From positions 309,857 through 373,856 of the forward strand of contig NZ_JAUDCO010000001.1 of assembly GCF_030373545.1 (NCBI RefSeq): a stretch of 64,000 bases of DNA, in the 5' to 3' direction. Position 1 is the first letter of the stretch, and each line of letters starts with the position of its first letter. The DNA is from Collinsella tanakaei. GTDB taxonomy: Bacteria; Actinomycetota; Coriobacteriia; Coriobacteriales; Coriobacteriaceae. Both the position numbers and the translations under genes were made by a program. Below, piece after piece: positions 40,100-50,603 of this stretch. Below the pieces are notes generated by a model. That model made no database searches and was not told where the DNA came from. It saw nothing but the letters and a program-made list of their open reading frames with translations.

Positions 40100-41386
40100 A
40101 TGCCTTCGACAGTGTTGGTCGGAACCCAGTGGGGCGATGAGGGCAAGGGCAAGATCTGCGACCTGATCGCCGGGGATTTCGACTGCGTCGTTCGCTATCA
40201 GGGCGGCAACAACGCCGGCCATACCATCGTGGTGGGCGACCGCAAGTACGGTCTGCACCAGGTTCCCTCGGGCATCATGTACCCGGAGTGCATCTCGGTG
40301 ATCGGCAACGGGTGCGTCGTCAACCCCAAGGTGCTCCTCGAGGAGATCGACATGTTCGAGGCGGACGGCATCTCGACCGCCAACCTGAAGGTCTCGGGCA
40401 ACGCGCACGTCATCATGCCGTACCACATGGACCTCGACGGCGCCTACGAGCAGCTGCTCGGCGACCACAGCATCGGCACCACCAAGCGCGGCATCGGCCC
40501 GTGCTACCAGGACAAGATGGCGCGCATCGGCCTGCGCATGCAGGACCTGCTCGACGAGGGCGTCTTCCGCGCCAAGCTCGCCCGCGCGCTCGACCGCGTG
40601 AACCCGCAGCTCGAGAAGATCTTCGGCATGCCGACCTACACCGTCGACCAGATCTGCGAGGAGTACCTGGCCTACGCCGAGCGCCTGCGCCCCTACATCT
40701 GCGAGAGCGGCCTTCTGCTGAACGGTCTCGTGGAGGAGGGCAAGTCCATCCTGTTCGAGGGCGCCCAGGCCACCCTGCTCGACATCGACCACGGCACGTA
40801 TCCGTACGTGACCTCGTCCAACTGCACTGCCGGCGGCTCGGTCACCGGCTCCGGCGTGGGCATGAAGAACATCGACCGCGTGCTCGGCATCATGAAGGCC
40901 TACATCACCCGCGTGGGCGAGGGCCCCATGCCCACCGAGCTCGCCTACGAGACGCCCGAGGGCCACACCCTCACCGAGGACGGCTACGAGTACGGCGTGA
41001 CCACCGGTCGCCGCCGTCGCTGCGGCTGGTTCGACGGCGTGATCGCCAACTACGCCGCTCGCGTGAACGGCCTGACCGACATCGCCCTGACCAAGCTTGA
41101 CGTGCTGTCGGCCTTCGACACCATCAAGGTGTGCGTGGCCTACGAGTGCGACGGCGTGCGCTACACCACCGTGCCCGAGCACGAGAGCGCGTTTGCCGCC
41201 GCGGTGCCCGTCTACGAGGAGCTGCCCGGCTGGAAGTGCGACATCTCCGGCTGCCGCAGCTTCGATGAGCTGCCGCAGGCGGCCCAGGACTACGTGGCCT
41301 ACATCGAGAAGCTCGCCCACACCCGCGTGAGCTTCGTGTCCGTCGGTCCCGACCGCGAGCAGACCATCAACCGTTTCTGGAATTAA
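40100..41386 (+). CDS. purA: Adenylosuccinate synthetase
   Basis: 428 residues, standard length. It contains the GTP/IMP signature QWGDEGKGKICD at the N-terminus, GNNAGHT, GTTKRGIGP and TTGRRRRCGWFD. It converts IMP, aspartate and GTP to adenylosuccinate, the first step to AMP. AAGGAGAAG precedes the ATG. The degV and purD genes follow within 12 and 9 bases. Confidence 0.98.
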   Translation: MPSTVLVGTQWGDEGKGKICDLIAGDFDCVVRYQGGNNAGHTIVVGDRKYGLHQVPSGIMYPECISVIGNGCVVNPKVLLEEIDMFEADGISTANLKVSGNAHVIMPYHMDLDGAYEQLLGDHSIGTTKRGIGPCYQDKMARIGLRMQDLLDEGVFRAKLARALDRVNPQLEKIFGMPTYTVDQICEEYLAYAERLRPYICESGLLLNGLVEEGKSILFEGAQATLLDIDHGTYPYVTSSNCTAGGSVTGSGVGMKNIDRVLGIMKAYITRVGEGPMPTELAYETPEGHTLTEDGYEYGVTTGRRRRCGWFDGVIANYAARVNGLTDIALTKLDVLSAFDTIKVCVAYECDGVRYTTVPEHESAFAAAVPVYEELPGWKCDISGCRSFDELPQAAQDYVAYIEKLAHTRVSFVSVGPDREQTINRFWN

Positions 41387-41398
41387 GGAACCCCGACA

Positions 41399-42310
41399 AT
41401 GCGCAAGTTTGCAATTGTCACGGACAGCGCGTCCGATATCAATCAGGAGACGGCCGAGCGCCTAGGTATCCGCGTGATTCCGCTGCACATCGTGGCGGAC
41501 GGTCGCGACTACCGCGACGGCGTGGACATCCAGATCGGCGAGTATCTCGACCTGATGCGCGACACCAAGGAGCTCCCCCAAACCTCGCAGCCGGCCCCCG
41601 CCGACTTCATCGAGGTCTACCGCGAGCTGGTGGACGAGGGCTACAAGGACATCCTGTCCATCCATATCGCACGCGAGCTGTCCTCGACCATCGAGACCCC
41701 GCGCTTTTTGGCGCGCCAGATGCCCTCGGGCGTGCGCCTGGAGGTCATCGACAGCCATTCGGCCACGGTGGGCGAGGGCGCCATGGTGCTCGAGGCCGCG
41801 GCCATCGCCGAGCAGGGCGGCACCATCGACGACGCTATCGAGCGCGTGCGCGCCATCCGCGACACCGCCAAGATCTACTTCATGCCCGACAACCTTTCGA
41901 ACCTGGTCAAGGGCGGACGCGCCACGCGCGCCCAGCACCTCGCGACGTCGATCTTAAACGTCAAGGTCGTGATCGAGGTGGGTGAGCGGGGCCGCATCGA
42001 GGTCGCTCATAAGGCCAAGGGCCTGCGCAACGCCGTCGCCTTCATGGCCCGCAAGGTGGCCCGCCGCTCCCAGGAGCTCGGACCGCTCATCTACTACAAG
42101 CTGCACACCCGCTCTCCCAAGGCGATCGCCATGCTGGAGAAGCCGCTCGAGACCAACGAGCTCGAGGGCGTCTGCGGAGGTGTGGCAACCATCGGACCGT
42201 GCATCGCTACGCACGTGGGCGAGGGCGCCGTGGGTCTGCTCAGCTATCCCGCCGCTCTGCACAGCCCGCTGCTTGACGACGCGGATATGTTCCTCAAGGC
42301 CGCTTTCTAG
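41399..42310 (+). CDS. DegV-family fatty acid-binding protein
   Basis: 303 residues. Opening [12 protein letters not shown] and later motifs [17 protein letters not shown] and [12 protein letters not shown] are those of DegV proteins. The family binds fatty acids; some members (FakB) present them to the FakA kinase. No fakA is in the window. It sits between two purine genes in one operon. Confidence 0.93.
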   Translation: MRKFAIVTDSASDINQETAERLGIRVIPLHIVADGRDYRDGVDIQIGEYLDLMRDTKELPQTSQPAPADFIEVYRELVDEGYKDILSIHIARELSSTIETPRFLARQMPSGVRLEVIDSHSATVGEGAMVLEAAAIAEQGGTIDDAIERVRAIRDTAKIYFMPDNLSNLVKGGRATRAQHLATSILNVKVVIEVGERGRIEVAHKAKGLRNAVAFMARKVARRSQELGPLIYYKLHTRSPKAIAMLEKPLETNELEGVCGGVATIGPCIATHVGEGAVGLLSYPAALHSPLLDDADMFLKAAF

Positions 42311-42319
42311 GGAGGACCC

Positions 42320-43630
42320 ATGGCCGTTACGAACGACGCTTCCACTATCGACATCCTGCTCCTGGGCAGCGGCGGCCGTGAGCACGCGCTCGCCGTCAAG
42401 CTGGCCGAGTCTCCGCGCTGCGGCAAGCTGTACGTGGCGCCCGGCAACGGCGGCACGGTCGCGGTGGGCGAGAATGTCGAGCTCGACGCGGAGGATCCCG
42501 CGGCCGTGGCCGACTTCGCCCGCGAGACGGGCTGCGGCCTGGTTGTGATCGGGCCCGAGGCCCCGCTGGTGGTCGGCGTGGCCGACGCCGTGCGTGAGGC
42601 GGGCATTCCCTGCTTTGGCCCGGGTGCGGCCGGCGCCCAGATGGAGGGCTCCAAGCTCTTTTCCAAGCAAGTCATGGGTCGTGCCGGCGTGCCGACGGCG
42701 GCCTACGGCTCCTTCACCGACGAGGAGTCGGCGCTCGCCTACGTGCGCGAGCAGGGCGCTCCGCTCGTGGTGAAGGCCGACGGCCTTGCGGCGGGCAAGG
42801 GCGTGATCGTGGCCACCGAGCTCGCGCAGGCCGAGGAGGCCGTGCACGAGTGCTTTAGCGGCGTCTTTGGCGCGGCGGGCTCCACGGTGGTCATCGAGGA
42901 GATGCTGACCGGCCCGGAGTGCTCGCTTTTGGCCTTTACCGACGGCCGTTGCGTGCGCCCGATGGACACCTCCCAGGACCACAAGCGCGCTCTCGAGGGC
43001 GACCTGGGTCCCAACACCGGCGGCATGGGCGTCTACAGCCCGGTGCCCATCGTGACCGACGAGGAGCATGCCGAGATGGTGCGCATCATGGAGGCCACCG
43101 TGGCTGAGCTTGCCTCCGAGGGTATCGATTATCGCGGCTGCCTGTATGGCGGCTTCATGCTGACGCCTGCCGGCCCCAAGGTGCTGGAGTTTAACGCGCG
43201 TTTCGGTGACCCCGAGACGCAGGTTATCCTGCCGCGTCTGGAAAACGACCTGGTTGAGGTCATGCTGGCCTGCGCCGAGCAGCGCCTGGACGAGGTTGAG
43301 CTTTCGTGGCGTCCCGAGTACGCCGTGAGCGTGGTGTTGACGAGCGCGGGCTACCCCGGCAGCTACGAGAAGGGCAAGGTCATCACTGGTATCGAGGATG
43401 CCGATGCCATGGACAACGTGACGGTGTACCACGCCGGCACGCGCATGGACGACGAGGGCCGCGTGCTCACCAACGGCGGCCGCGTGCTCAACGTGACGGC
43501 GCTGGCGCCCACGTTTGAGGCCGCGCGCGATTTGGCGTACGAGGCCTGCGAGAAGATTGACTTCGAGGGCAAGACCCTGCGCCGCGACATCGGCCTGCGC
43601 GCGCTGCGCGGCCGCGAGGCCTGGAACTAG
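42320..43630 (+). CDS. purD: Phosphoribosylamine-glycine ligase
   Basis: 436 residues. N-terminal [13 protein letters not shown]-grasp core [33 protein letters not shown] and [12 protein letters not shown] are classic PurD. It adds glycine to phosphoribosylamine in purine synthesis. GGGAGG precedes the ATG. Last gene of the purA-degV-purD operon. Confidence 0.98.
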   Translation: MAVTNDASTIDILLLGSGGREHALAVKLAESPRCGKLYVAPGNGGTVAVGENVELDAEDPAAVADFARETGCGLVVIGPEAPLVVGVADAVREAGIPCFGPGAAGAQMEGSKLFSKQVMGRAGVPTAAYGSFTDEESALAYVREQGAPLVVKADGLAAGKGVIVATELAQAEEAVHECFSGVFGAAGSTVVIEEMLTGPECSLLAFTDGRCVRPMDTSQDHKRALEGDLGPNTGGMGVYSPVPIVTDEEHAEMVRIMEATVAELASEGIDYRGCLYGGFMLTPAGPKVLEFNARFGDPETQVILPRLENDLVEVMLACAEQRLDEVELSWRPEYAVSVVLTSAGYPGSYEKGKVITGIEDADAMDNVTVYHAGTRMDDEGRVLTNGGRVLNVTALAPTFEAARDLAYEACEKIDFEGKTLRRDIGLRALRGREAWN

Positions 43631-43668
43631 CTGGGGCTTCGGCGGCTGATACAAGTTTTGCTGGTAGG

Positions 43669-43702
43669 GCGGTGCGCCGGGGTTTCGGCGCACCGCTTTT
43701 TT
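43669..43702 (+). terminator. Terminator of the purA-degV-purD operon
   Basis: GCGGTGCGCCG pairs with CGGCGCACCGC, followed by TTTTTT. A second copy of its right half (TTTCGGCGCACCG plus TTTTTT) lies near 43753. Confidence 0.92.
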
Positions 43703-44015
43703 GCGTGCGGCGAAGCGCAACGGCTTGTTGGCAGCCTGGGGCTGCAGAGTTTTCGGCGCACCGTTTTTTGCGCAGGAATTTGGCTTGCGCGGAGTGTGAG
43801 GCGTGCTGAGCGAGTGCCAGCCGTGCGGCGGCGTCCGTTTGAGTGGGAGCGGGGCGCGGCGACGCCCGCACCGCTTTACCCTGAGCAGCTGTTGCTTGCG
43901 CCGCCCGCGCTACTTCGCCCGATGCTCGCACCTGCCATGCTCCGGGGCCGCCGCGACGCACCCCTATATGGTCGTTTTGCCTGTCGGGCTGCCCGTTTGG
44001 CGGCAGCAGAGACGA
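43703..44015. other. Intergenic stretch without a recognisable gene
   Basis: About 310 GC-rich bases. Besides the partial terminator copy near 43753, I see no conserved feature; the open frames are not protein-like. Confidence 0.5.
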
Positions 44016-44154
44016 TACCCCCGTTTAGGGGACGGTTTTGCGAGGGGTGCCCGAGTATAAGGGTTTTTCGGGTGAAGGAACCCGCAGGTAGAGAGCTCGC
44101 CACTCCCGGCTCTACTCGAGGGGTGACCAAAAATCCGTCCCCTAAACGGGGGTA
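44016..44154. repeat. 139-bp palindromic element family B, copy 3
   Basis: TACCCCCGTTTA tips and GGGGAC/GTCCCC arm segments as in copy 1. The internal motif CTACCTGCGGGTT is on the minus strand, so the centre is inverted relative to copies 1 and 4. It lies upstream of the LAQTG surface-protein gene. Confidence 0.88.
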
Positions 44155-44539
44155 GTGCGTTTTGGGGCGCCGCATCGGGGTGTTGGGGCTGTGGGATGGG
44201 CTTGCTTGCCTTCCTGAGTGAGTAAGACCTTCGCGTATTGGTTGGAAATGGGTCGGTTTTAGCTGGAAATCTGTTGAGTTTTTGTGGAGATGTGGTCGGT
44301 GGGCACACCGGCTCATCTCGAATAACCCCCTGTTACAGGCCATAAGAGGTGAGAAAAGAGCGCATCCCGGGCGGGGTCAACATAAAAGAGCAGGTAAACG
44401 TGGGGTTCTGCGCGCGTTTTGCGTGATAAAGTTCTCATATCTGCGATTCGTCGCAGATTCGTTCTGCCTGTTCAAACCGCGGGCAGTTCGGTCGGGTTTT
44501 AACGCAGCACTGAAACGAACTCGCGTAAAGGGGTTTGCC
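44155..44539. other. Leader region of the surface-protein gene
   Basis: 385 bases, somewhat AT-richer than its flanks, presumably promoter and long leader. AAAGGGG lies 8 bases before the ATG. Open frames here extend the surface protein in frame but lack signal-peptide character. Confidence 0.4.
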
Positions 44540-47500
44540 ATGAGTCGGAATCTCTTCCGTAAGGGTACGGAGCACGGCGGCGCTTCTCGTTTGGTGGCCG
44601 CACTGGCTACAGCTTCGCTTGCCCTGTCGGCCCTGACCGTCGCGCCGGGTATTGCGCAGGCGGCAATCGACAGCCCGCAGAACACCGTGACCGGCGTGTC
44701 GCCCCGCGGCACGACGATCAACCTGTTCGATTACTGGATTCAGGGTCGTACCGACAACGACCAGAACAATGGGCAGAATTGGCAGAACCGCGGTATTAAC
44801 GCAGGCCATGTGCTCAAGTTTGGTGCGGGCATGGGCACCGAACAAAACGCCGATTTGGTCGATCTCGACTCTATCAACGATTGGACGGGCGACGCAGAGC
44901 CTCGTCAAGGCATCGTGGCGAGCAAGCTCGGCGGAGACGGCTATCCTTCGCTGAGCGGTGATGGCGGTATCGGCACCGAGTCCCTCGACTACCTCTTTGA
45001 CAGTTCGAGCTTTGATGGTAAGGCGGCCTACACTGACGTCGACGGCCTGCTGCAGGTCGATGAGGACGGCTACTACTATTACAACAGCCAGGAGAACTTC
45101 GCGCAGTTCAACGATGACGGCAGTGGCAGCGGCGACTTCACGCTGTATGACGAGTGGGCCGTCTATCCGGGAGGCAGATCCCCGAAGGGCCAGTTCTTCC
45201 CGTTTAACACCGGCGAAGAGGTGTTTAACGAGACGAACAACGGCATCGAGCCGAAGAACATCAAATCGACCAATGAGGTTATCAACCACTACTTCGGCAT
45301 CCATATGTCCACGCGCTTCATCCAGCAGGACGGCGGCTACAACGCGCCCGAGGGCACGCCGGGGCGCCAAGCGGTCACCTATAACTTCTCCGGCGACGAT
45401 GACGTCTGGATCTACATCGATGGCGTGCTCGTGGGCGACCTGGGCGGTATCCACGACGCCACGTCCATTGAAATCAATTTTGCGAACAACGATCGCAATT
45501 CCAGCGGTCGTGTCTATGTTTACGACGACATAAACGACAACAATCAGTACGACCAGGGCGAGACCATTTACAACGGCAACGGCCAGGGCCAGACGCTCGC
45601 CGAAATCATGCGCGCTGCCGGCGTGACCGCCAACCTTGACGGCGTCACCTTCGCCGACGGCACCTACCACACCCTCGACTTCTTCTACCTTGAGCGCGGC
45701 AACACCGACTCCAACATGTCGCTCAAGTACAACCTCGTGAACATCCCCGAGTCCGGCATCGTGAAGGTCGACCAGTACGGCACCGGCCTTTCGGGCATCC
45801 AGTTCACGCTGCAGCAGGCTAACGCCAACTATGAGGCTATCGAGGGCACGACGCCTGTTACCGGCCGCACCAACTCCAACGGTGAGATGATCTTCACCTA
45901 CGAGAACAATGCCGGCCAGGAGATCCCCATCACGCTCGAGCAGCTGGGCAGCCGCAGCGGCTACTGGATCCTGACCGAAACCATCGACACGGCGACCAAC
46001 GGCTATCGCAGTGTGGGTACGGTCAAGCTGCGCTTCTCTAAGATTAACGATGACGGCACCGGCGACGGCGTGCTGCTTTCGAGCAACCAGTGGGAGACGG
46101 GCGCCTACTCGCAGGCCCACGTGACCGCCACGGCGACCACGACGGTTACCGATGTCGATGGTGGCACCTATGACCCCGCGGACGGTCTGATGTTTGCCGT
46201 CGTGACCAAGATCAACAACGGTGAGCACTACGCCGTGACGGGCGATGCCTTCAGCGGCTGGGATGTCGCGACGACCGCGATCGATGACGCCGCCACCAGC
46301 AAGGGCGCCATCGTGGATGCCGCGAAGGCGTCGGGCTACATCTTCCTGCTCGGTTCGGGCGGTGCCTACCAGACCACTATCGAGGACCTGCCGGGCGACA
46401 TCACCACCTACGAGTACATGATCAAGAACGGCCAGGGCAGCACGCAGACCGCCCAGTATGCGGTCAAGTACTACTGGTCCGATGCGACTTCGCTCGATAA
46501 CCTGTCTGATCAGAGCACGATCGTCGAGATCAATCCCGAAGCCGGCCAGGGCTTCGACCGCATGTTCTCGGTGACGCTCTCTATCCCCAACACCAAAAAC
46601 GAGCTGACGCTCCACAAGACCAACGCTGACGGCACCGATGATCTTCAGGGCGCTGTTTACACGCTGTACGCGGATGAGAACCGCAACGGCCAGCTTGACA
46701 CCGGCGAGCAGCCCGTGGCGGAGAACCTGACCACGGACCAGAACGGCATGGTGGAGATCTACTCCAACGTTGACGAGAAGCTGCTGGCCAATGGCTACTA
46801 CGTGCTCGTGGAGACCACGGCGCCCGCGGACTATGTCCTGGACGAGACGCCCATCCAGATCGTGGTGGACGATGACGGCGTGCATGTGAACGCCGGCACT
46901 GACTCCGATAACATCTCCGTCGAGACGGGCATCGGCGACCTCGTGTACAGCATGCGCGGCTTTGCCGCCGACGACCAGATCGACGCCACCCTCCACGAGG
47001 TGAAGGCGCAGCCGCAGACTGCGACGGCTTATGAGGGCGAGCAGACCGACTGGAAGGGCGTCGACGGCGTCGAGTTGCACTTCCAGTATCGTGATGAGAC
47101 CGACGACAACAGGTTCACCTACCAGCCGTCCAACGGCAGCGATGCCACCTACACCGCCGACGCCGGCTGGTCGCGCTTCAACGTGACGCAGTGCATGTCT
47201 GACGAGCACGAGGGCGGCAACAACACCGACTACAAGCAGGATCTGGGCAACCAGAGCCTGAACGGCCTATTCACCGGCGACGTGACCATCCACGTGACGA
47301 ACGAGAAGGTTCCTGTTACGAGTTCGCTCACCATCAAGAAGACGGTAATCGGTGATGATGCCCCTGACGGCAAGGCATTTGACTTCAACTTCAAACTGAC
47401 CGATGCGGACGACAACCCGGTGACGGGCACGTTCTCTGCGACGACGCATCATGCGGATGGCACCGAGTCTACCGATGAGCTCACCATCACCGCCGATAAC

Positions 47501-50059
47501 AACGAGTTCTCCCTGGCTGATGGCGAAAGCATCACCATCAGCGGCCTGCCCATCGACACGGCATACTCGGTGACCGAGAAAGCTACGGCGTACTATGAGT
47601 CGAAAGCTACGGCGACTTATCCGAGCGTGACCGAGGTTGATGATGCCACCGGCGAACTGAAAGTGACGGGCACTATTCCTGAGAGTGGAACTACCGTCGC
47701 CTATACCAATACGTTCTTTGGCTCGGTTCATTACGACAGCCAGACACGCATAGACATCGTTAAGACGTTTACCGGACGTGACATGAAGCAGGGCGAGACG
47801 TTTGTCATTAATGTCCAACCCAAGGACGACGCGTCTGCCAAGTTGATTGGGCTTAAGAGCGCCGATGACGTGCTGCCAGTCACGCTTTCCGGTCTCAAAG
47901 ATGGCGTTAAGTCCATTACTGACCTGACTGACGGCAAGAATATGATCTTCACGAAGGACAACGTCGGTACGTATGTCTATACGGTGTCCGAGGAGCGTCC
48001 TGACAGCAACCCGAATAACGGCATAACGTATGATGAAGTGGTATATACCGTGACCATCGAAGCCACGGCGGATGCGGAGAATGTGGTCACTGTTAAGACG
48101 ACCGTAAGCGGCACCGATGGCTATAACGATGAGTCAACGATTACCGGCAGGCTCCATTCCAGCACGGGCGTCGATCTGCCCTTCGAGAACACCTACAAGG
48201 CCGAGGGCCAGCTTGGTGGCAGCGCTGAGGGCGCCACGAGCATCAAGGCCCACAAGACGCTTGAGAACGACACGCTTGCCGGCGACGACTTCACCTTTAG
48301 CGTGTGGTCGGTGAACCAGGATGGCGATGCCGTTGACGAGCTCGTCAAGGCGATGAACGGCGCCGACGGCGACATCGTCTTCCCGGCTATCGTGTACACG
48401 ACCGACACGCTCAAGTCTGCCGTCGAGAACGGCATCGCCCAAGAGGGCGCGAACGCCGACGGCAACACGACCTATACGTACAACTACCGCGTCAGGGAGG
48501 ACACGAGCGGCTTTGCCGATGAGGGTCTGACAACTGCAAGGGCGGAGTTTAACGTGACGGTTGTGGTGACCGACAACGGTGACGGCACGCTCGGTATCGA
48601 GGTCACGTATCCCCAGGGCTATGAGGATGGCCTTGAGTTCGTGAACACGTACGGCGAGGATGCATCGGCTGATCTCGTCGTCGCCGGCACGAAGATCTAC
48701 GAGACCAACGGCTTCGAGAACGCTCCGGGCATCACGGGCAAGTACACCTTCACGCTGACGGGCATTGATGAGGATGGCGACCCCGCTCCGTTGCCCGCGG
48801 GCGCGGTGGACAACGCGGTAACTGCCACGAATCAGCCTGCCAACTCGGTTTCCTTCGGCACCATCGAGTATGGCATCGAGGACCTGAAGGGTAAGGACTC
48901 CATCACGTTCACCTACACGGTGACCGAGGAGGGCTCCGTCGAGAGCGTGGAGAACGACTCTGAGGCCGCGACGGGCAAGACCTTCGAGGTGACGCTGACC
49001 GACAATCAGAACGGCACCATCAGTGTCGACGCGGACGCTCAGCAGGCCGCGGGCCAGCAGTTCAGCTTCACGAACACGTATGATGCCGAGCCGACCGTTC
49101 CCACCAACCCGACCGATCCTGCGACCGGGAACCTGACCATCACCAAGACGCTTGCCGGCCGTGCGCTCAAGGAGGGCGAGTTCAGCTTCACCATGTCCGC
49201 TAACGGCGAGTACGGCGAGGCTGTGAGCCCCACTTCTATTACCGCTACCAATACCGTGAACGATGACGGTACGAGCAGCGTGGTCTTCGGTGACGGCTTT
49301 ACGTTCAACGAGTCCGGTGACTACTCCTTCACCATCAGCGAGGACAACAACGCCCTCGGCGGCGTGGACTATGACGTGGCGACGTACACGGCCGTGGCCC
49401 ATGTTGAGGATGACGGAGCTGGCGCGCTTACGGTGACGTGGACCGTAACCGACGCCGAAGACAACGAGGTGAGCGAGATTACGTTCGCCAATACCTACAA
49501 GGCCGAGGCGACCAGCGCTTCGTTTGGTGTGAGCAAGGAGCTCAAGGGCGGTGCGCTTGCCGAGGGCCAGTTCAGCTTCGAGCTGACCGGCTCCGAGGGC
49601 GCGCCCATGCCCGAGAAGACGACCGTTGCCAACGCGGCTGACGGCTCGGTGAACTTCGGCGAGATCTCCTATGAGAAGGCCGGCGAGTACGATTACACCA
49701 TCACCGAGGTGAACGACGGCCAGGACGGTATCGTCTACGACGAGAACGTCGACCGCACCGTCCACGTGAGCGTGACCGACAACGGCGAGGGCACCCTTGT
49801 CGCCGAGGTCACCTTCGGTGAGGATGGCTCGCACTTCGTGAACGAGGACACCACGAGCGAGGACCCGAAGGATCCCGAGGATCCGCAGAAGCCCGGCGAG
49901 GGCGAGGAGCCCGGCGACGGCGAGAAGCCCGGCAAGGGTGATGGCTCCGGTGAGAACCTTGCCCAGACCGGTGACTTCACGATCGCCATCGTGGGCGGCA
50001 TCGTCGTGGTCGCTGCGATTCTGGTGATCGTTGGCGTCGTGATGCGTCGCCGTTCCTAA
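44540..50059 (+). CDS. Large sortase-anchored surface protein (fibro-slime, SpaA and FctA/pilin-type repeats)
   Basis: 1839 residues. A signal peptide ends near AQAA (residue ~36). A fibro-slime/PA14-like domain lies around 250-330 (YNFSGDDDVWIYIDGVLVGD). SpaA/Cna-B-like domains lie near 405-500 and 687-780. Six tandem pilin-type domains (FctA/Spy0128 style) begin near 925, 1063, 1233, 1377, 1530 and 1658; most open with KTxxG...L..G.F.F and end in FxNTY. A Pro/Glu/Gly-rich wall spacer is followed by the sorting signal LAQTGD (near 1807), a membrane helix and RRRS. It is probably an adhesin or pilus-like stalk, stabilised by isopeptide bonds (inference). No sortase gene is nearby. The ATG at 44540 gives a proper signal peptide. 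Confidence 0.9.
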   Translation: MSRNLFRKGTEHGGASRLVAALATASLALSALTVAPGIAQAAIDSPQNTVTGVSPRGTTINLFDYWIQGRTDNDQNNGQNWQNRGINAGHVLKFGAGMGTEQNADLVDLDSINDWTGDAEPRQGIVASKLGGDGYPSLSGDGGIGTESLDYLFDSSSFDGKAAYTDVDGLLQVDEDGYYYYNSQENFAQFNDDGSGSGDFTLYDEWAVYPGGRSPKGQFFPFNTGEEVFNETNNGIEPKNIKSTNEVINHYFGIHMSTRFIQQDGGYNAPEGTPGRQAVTYNFSGDDDVWIYIDGVLVGDLGGIHDATSIEINFANNDRNSSGRVYVYDDINDNNQYDQGETIYNGNGQGQTLAEIMRAAGVTANLDGVTFADGTYHTLDFFYLERGNTDSNMSLKYNLVNIPESGIVKVDQYGTGLSGIQFTLQQANANYEAIEGTTPVTGRTNSNGEMIFTYENNAGQEIPITLEQLGSRSGYWILTETIDTATNGYRSVGTVKLRFSKINDDGTGDGVLLSSNQWETGAYSQAHVTATATTTVTDVDGGTYDPADGLMFAVVTKINNGEHYAVTGDAFSGWDVATTAIDDAATSKGAIVDAAKASGYIFLLGSGGAYQTTIEDLPGDITTYEYMIKNGQGSTQTAQYAVKYYWSDATSLDNLSDQSTIVEINPEAGQGFDRMFSVTLSIPNTKNELTLHKTNADGTDDLQGAVYTLYADENRNGQLDTGEQPVAENLTTDQNGMVEIYSNVDEKLLANGYYVLVETTAPADYVLDETPIQIVVDDDGVHVNAGTDSDNISVETGIGDLVYSMRGFAADDQIDATLHEVKAQPQTATAYEGEQTDWKGVDGVELHFQYRDETDDNRFTYQPSNGSDATYTADAGWSRFNVTQCMSDEHEGGNNTDYKQDLGNQSLNGLFTGDVTIHVTNEKVPVTSSLTIKKTVIGDDAPDGKAFDFNFKLTDADDNPVTGTFSATTHHADGTESTDELTITADNNEFSLADGESITISGLPIDTAYSVTEKATAYYESKATATYPSVTEVDDATGELKVTGTIPESGTTVAYTNTFFGSVHYDSQTRIDIVKTFTGRDMKQGETFVINVQPKDDASAKLIGLKSADDVLPVTLSGLKDGVKSITDLTDGKNMIFTKDNVGTYVYTVSEERPDSNPNNGITYDEVVYTVTIEATADAENVVTVKTTVSGTDGYNDESTITGRLHSSTGVDLPFENTYKAEGQLGGSAEGATSIKAHKTLENDTLAGDDFTFSVWSVNQDGDAVDELVKAMNGADGDIVFPAIVYTTDTLKSAVENGIAQEGANADGNTTYTYNYRVREDTSGFADEGLTTARAEFNVTVVVTDNGDGTLGIEVTYPQGYEDGLEFVNTYGEDASADLVVAGTKIYETNGFENAPGITGKYTFTLTGIDEDGDPAPLPAGAVDNAVTATNQPANSVSFGTIEYGIEDLKGKDSITFTYTVTEEGSVESVENDSEAATGKTFEVTLTDNQNGTISVDADAQQAAGQQFSFTNTYDAEPTVPTNPTDPATGNLTITKTLAGRALKEGEFSFTMSANGEYGEAVSPTSITATNTVNDDGTSSVVFGDGFTFNESGDYSFTISEDNNALGGVDYDVATYTAVAHVEDDGAGALTVTWTVTDAEDNEVSEITFANTYKAEATSASFGVSKELKGGALAEGQFSFELTGSEGAPMPEKTTVANAADGSVNFGEISYEKAGEYDYTITEVNDGQDGIVYDENVDRTVHVSVTDNGEGTLVAEVTFGEDGSHFVNEDTTSEDPKDPEDPQKPGEGEEPGDGEKPGKGDGSGENLAQTGDFTIAIVGGIVVVAAILVIVGVVMRRRS

Positions 50060-50102
50060 TCTGGCATAGGATGCGCCGGTTCGGCGCGCTCCCAAGCTGA
50101 TT

Positions 50103-50137
50103 AACCCGGCCCCAGCTACGCTGGGGCCGGGTTTTTG
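50103..50137 (+). terminator. Terminator of the surface-protein gene
   Basis: AACCCGGCCCCAG pairs with CTGGGGCCGGGTT, followed by TTTTT. Confidence 0.93.
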
Positions 50138-50215
50138 CATGCCAAGGCGCGACGGCCGGCCTGAAATGGTGTCAGACGCTGCCTTACGCGGCCCTCGGAG
50201 AGCCCCATTTTTCAC

Positions 50216-50227
50216 TACCCCCGTTTA
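50216..50227. repeat. Solitary tip of the 139-bp family B element
   Basis: TACCCCCGTTTA stands alone here, followed by GCGGG. It is in the same orientation as, and 74 bases before, the left tip of the full copy at 50290. It looks like the remnant of a damaged copy. Confidence 0.65.
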
Positions 50228-50289
50228 GCGGGATTGCCTCGGGGGCGATTCTGCCCATCTTGCTAGCCGGAAGGGCGCGCAATTGCCCA

Positions 50290-50428
50290 TACCCCCGTTT
50301 ACGGTTCGGTTTTTGCGGCTCCCCTCGAGTAGCCCGAAAACTGACACCGCCCTGACCTGCGGGTTTCCCGGCGTGGATGGGCTGTCTACTCGGGGTGCCC
50401 CCGCAAAACCGAACCCTAAACGGGGGTA
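50290..50428. repeat. 139-bp palindromic element family B, copy 4
   Basis: It has the same tips as the other copies. The next arm segment is GGTTCGG on the left and CCGAACC on the right, different from the other copies but still paired. The centre carries GAGTAGCCCGAAAA and ACCTGCGGGTTT as in copy 1. It lies downstream of the LAQTG surface-protein gene. Confidence 0.88.
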
Positions 50429-50566
50429 GTGATTTCCGGTGCGTCTTGCGCTTGGTTTCAGAACGGGTTGGGGCGGAAAAGCCAAGGAAGAAGTGGCTGC
50501 AAGATTCGAGGCAACGTTTGGCGCTATTGCGTTGGAGAAGGATATCCGCGAGGTTGTGTGGGGCGT

Positions 50567-50603
50567 GGTGGTGGGGGCAGGCCGGAGGCCTGCCCCCACC
50601 ACC
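50567..50603. repeat. 17-bp-arm palindrome, GGGGGCAGGCC type
   Basis: GGTGGTGGGGGCAGGCC pairs perfectly with its complement around GGA. This GC-rich palindrome produces spurious VGAGLRPAPTT-like open frames. The rest of 50429-50811 holds no gene. Confidence 0.75.

Noticed and set aside
44435..47209. A 924-residue minus-strand open frame (and a similar one at 48134-50215)
   Set aside because: Antisense shadow of the LAQTG surface-protein gene; no start signals and biased composition.
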